Source of the DNA: Chitinophaga pinensis
GTDB taxonomy: Bacteria; Bacteroidota; Bacteroidia; UKL13-3
Length of the DNA stretch: 9,320 nt
NCBI GenBank assembly: GCA_945875195.1
Contig: CAMCJW010000101.1
Span: 1-9,320 of the forward strand
Direction: 5' to 3'
Shown one piece after another: positions 7,446 to 9,320 of this stretch (positions are counted from its first letter, which is position 1; each line of letters begins with the position of its first letter). The notes below the pieces were generated by a model, which saw only the letters and a list, made by a program, of their open reading frames with translations, did not search any database and had not been told where the DNA came from. Made by a program: the position numbers and the translations under genes.

Positions 7446-8177
7446 ATGAAAAGATTTTATTTTTTAGGATTGGTTTTTCTACTTTTAACAAAATTCACTT
7501 CGGCACAGGGTGAGGGTGAAAAAATAGAATTTGGATTAGGTATTAACCCTTGCTTATCTTGGATGAATCCAAGTATGAAAATCTTTAATAGCGGTGGCCC
7601 TGCATTTGCTTTCGGATTTGGCGCAAAAATAAATTATAAACTCAGTCAAAAATATGCCTTGGGATTTGAGGTAAATTTCCAGAACATCAATATCAATACT
7701 AATTACAACAAAATTGATGTAGTATATAAACTAGATACTTTCACCTCAACTGATTTTACGATGCAATACAACTTAAAATATTTAGAAATACCTGTGCTTT
7801 TAAAAATGCAAACTGAACCTAAAAACAAGCGTGCTTATTATGGAGAGTTTGGGGGTTCATTGGGCTTGTTGTTAAATCAATTGGCTGATGTGGAATCAAA
7901 GGAATTAAGTATATCGCAGGTAAATACTGAAGAACCTGAAGAAAACGATAAGTTTATTTTGCAAAATAGTGACAACAATGCAACTATTTATAAAACCAAT
8001 ATTAATGCCTTTAAGATTGGCTTAATATTTGGAGGAGGCATACAATACCATTTAACAAATGGCTCTAGATTAGAGTTTGGTTTACGTTACAATATAGGCT
8101 TAACAGATATTTACGACGACAGTAAATTAGAAGGATCAAATCATTGCGCCGGTATAAATATTGGTTTCATTTTCTAA
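7446..8177 (+). CDS. Outer-membrane beta-barrel protein (OMP_b-brl_2 / PorT-like family)
   Basis: A 243-aa protein with a clear Sec signal peptide (basic MKR, hydrophobic core, likely cleavage after TSA at residue 20, before QGEGE). The mature part shows alternating amphipathic strands: FGLGINPCLSWM, AFAFGFGAKINYKL, YALGFEVNFQ, and the family hallmark YLEIPVLLKMQ (112-122). Then come YYGEFGGSLGLLL, FKIGLIFGGGIQYHL, RLEFGLRYNIGLTDI and a final GINIGFIF ending in Phe. This pattern fits an eight-strand-type barrel of the broad PorT-like family annotated across Bacteroidota. An acidic segment around 158-168 is probably an extracellular loop or turn. The family covers many unrelated roles. The sequence does not resemble the conserved N-terminus I recall for true PorT/SprT, so a secretion role is not assigned. 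It is followed after 9 nt by nadE and is probably cotranscribed with it. Confidence 0.82.
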   Translation: MKRFYFLGLVFLLLTKFTSAQGEGEKIEFGLGINPCLSWMNPSMKIFNSGGPAFAFGFGAKINYKLSQKYALGFEVNFQNININTNYNKIDVVYKLDTFTSTDFTMQYNLKYLEIPVLLKMQTEPKNKRAYYGEFGGSLGLLLNQLADVESKELSISQVNTEEPEENDKFILQNSDNNATIYKTNINAFKIGLIFGGGIQYHLTNGSRLEFGLRYNIGLTDIYDDSKLEGSNHCAGINIGFIF

Positions 8178-8186
8178 TTATCAATA

Positions 8187-9320
8187 GTGAAAATAACCCT
8201 TTCCCAATTGAGTTTTCATACCGGAAACTTTGAAGGTAACACCACAAAAATGATTAAGGCTATTGAGGAGGCAAAACTCCAACAATCGGACCTGATCGTT
8301 TTTTCGGAATTAGCTACTTGTGGTTATCCCCCAAGAGATTTTCTTGAATTCAAAGATTTTATAAATGAGGCAGAAAAAAGTGTAAAAACCATAGCCGAAC
8401 ATTGTATGGGAATTGCAGCTATTGTTGGGTCTCCGAGAATTAACCCAATTATTGCTGGAAAAGATTTGTATAACGCTGCTTATTTTTTAGAAGAAGGAAA
8501 AATAAAGCAAATAGTTGACAAAACGCTTTTGCCTAATTACGATATTTTTGATGAGTATCGTTATTTTGAACCCAATAAAACTTTCCAAATAGTAAATTTT
8601 AATGGCTTTAAAATAGCCCTAACTATTTGTGAAGATTTATGGAATTTGAATGACAATCCAATGTATGTTACTACTCCATTAGATAATTTAATTAAGTTGG
8701 AACCAGACTTTGTAATAAACATTGCTGCCTCTCCCTTTTCTAAAACTCAAATTGAGGAAAGGAGAAATATATTAATTGGAAATGCAAAAAAGTACCAATT
8801 ACCTATATTTTATATTAACCACATAGGCGCACAAACTCATTTAATATTTGATGGAGGAAGCTGTGTTATCAATCAAGATGGCTCCATTATTGATGCGTTA
8901 AATTCTTTTAAAGAAGACCAAAAGTCATACACCATAAACAAATCAAGTGGCATAAAAATTATTGCTGATACGGATTTGGTTCAAACCGAAATTAGTAGAA
9001 ATAAATACCAAGACATTGAGGATGCATTGGTACTTGGGATCAAACAGTATTTTGAAAAGTTGGGATTTTCAAAAGCTATTCTTGGTTTATCAGGTGGCAT
9101 TGATTCTGCGCTTGTAACTTATTTAGCGGAACGGGCGCTAGGAAAAGATAATGTTTGGGCCATTCTCATGCCATCACAATTTAGCAGCAATCATTCTATA
9201 GATGATAGTATAAAATTGGCTACTAATCTTGGGATAAAACACAATATTATTCCAATTGAAGCTACATTTCAATCGTTTATGGATACGTTAAATCCTTATT
9301 TTGAAGGTACTACTTTTGGA
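8187..9320 (+). CDS. nadE: Glutamine-dependent NAD+ synthetase, N-terminal 378 residues
   Basis: This enzyme makes NAD from deamido-NAD and ATP, using ammonia from glutamine. The nitrilase-type amidase domain comes first (about 1-265), with catalytic-triad residues Glu41 in FSELATCGYPPRD, Lys112 in DKTLLPNYDIFDEYRYF, and Cys148 in LTICEDLW. The synthetase domain follows, with the ATP pyrophosphatase loop LGLSGGIDSALV (SGGIDS at 302-307) and MPSQFSS (328-334). The frame is open to the window edge with no stop; the short bacterial form is about 540-550 aa, so roughly 70% is visible. The start is GTG at 8187-8189. The first in-frame ATG (8250) would remove the conserved first strand KITLSQLSFHTGNFEGN, so it is rejected. 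The GTG lies 9 nt after the barrel gene's TAA, in the same reading frame, with no Shine-Dalgarno. This suggests translational coupling in one operon. Confidence 0.95.
   Translation, partial: MKITLSQLSFHTGNFEGNTTKMIKAIEEAKLQQSDLIVFSELATCGYPPRDFLEFKDFINEAEKSVKTIAEHCMGIAAIVGSPRINPIIAGKDLYNAAYFLEEGKIKQIVDKTLLPNYDIFDEYRYFEPNKTFQIVNFNGFKIALTICEDLWNLNDNPMYVTTPLDNLIKLEPDFVINIAASPFSKTQIEERRNILIGNAKKYQLPIFYINHIGAQTHLIFDGGSCVINQDGSIIDALNSFKEDQKSYTINKSSGIKIIADTDLVQTEISRNKYQDIEDALVLGIKQYFEKLGFSKAILGLSGGIDSALVTYLAERALGKDNVWAILMPSQFSSNHSIDDSIKLATNLGIKHNIIPIEATFQSFMDTLNPYFEGTTFG

Noticed and set aside
7446..8177. Assigning the barrel gene as porT/sprT of the type IX secretion system
   Set aside because: Only the general family pattern (YLEIPVLLK and barrel strands) fits; the N-terminal region differs from the SprT/PorT sequence I recall, so no gene symbol is given.
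1..9320. A hidden novel defence, mobile or biosynthetic system
   Set aside because: Every frame of meaningful length is accounted for by recognisable core or envelope genes; no integrase, transposase, toxin-antitoxin pair or non-coding array was found.

Overview
This window is chromosomal DNA from a member of the Bacteroidota. The evidence is a SusC/SusD pair, a GldB-type gliding lipoprotein, an OMP_b-brl/PorT-type outer-membrane protein, start codons without Shine-Dalgarno sequences, and a near-consensus Bacteroidota promoter (TTTG, 19 bp, TAnnTTTG) in front of the barrel gene. The DNA is AT-rich. GldB points to a gliding or type IX secretion-bearing lineage (Flavobacteriia, Cytophagia, Chitinophagia or Sphingobacteriia) rather than Bacteroides itself. 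Genus cannot be determined from the sequence alone.

Layout. Positions 1-739 (+) hold the C-terminal quarter of glycine dehydrogenase GcvP, cut by the window edge. A convergent gene at 760-1599 (-) encodes a MOSC-domain protein of the YcbX/mARC type. Between them lies a striking 7-bp-period GAATTC palindrome array, which forms a hairpin and also encodes the last codons of the MOSC gene. Positions 1660-6267 (-) are a two-gene susC-susD operon closed by a clear intrinsic terminator at 1611-1642. Upstream of it, in the same orientation, is gldB (6357-7367, -). Divergent from gldB, an outer-membrane beta-barrel gene (7446-8177, +) is followed after 9 nt by nadE (8187 to the window end, +), which starts with GTG and is cut by the right edge.

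How the genes work together. GcvP and NadE are housekeeping enzymes (glycine cleavage; final step of NAD synthesis). SusC and SusD should form a TonB-dependent 'pedal-bin' importer, but no degradative enzyme, sigma/anti-sigma pair or sensor lies beside them, so the substrate cannot be inferred. GldB and the beta-barrel protein are envelope components. The nadE-gldB neighbourhood resembles the arrangement I recall from Flavobacterium, here with a barrel gene inserted and no gldC beside gldB.

I found no phage, insertion sequence, CRISPR array, tRNA or rRNA, and no gene cluster that looks like an undescribed system. The most unusual local structure is the GAATTC array at 745-793. No stretch longer than 300 bases lacks a gene.
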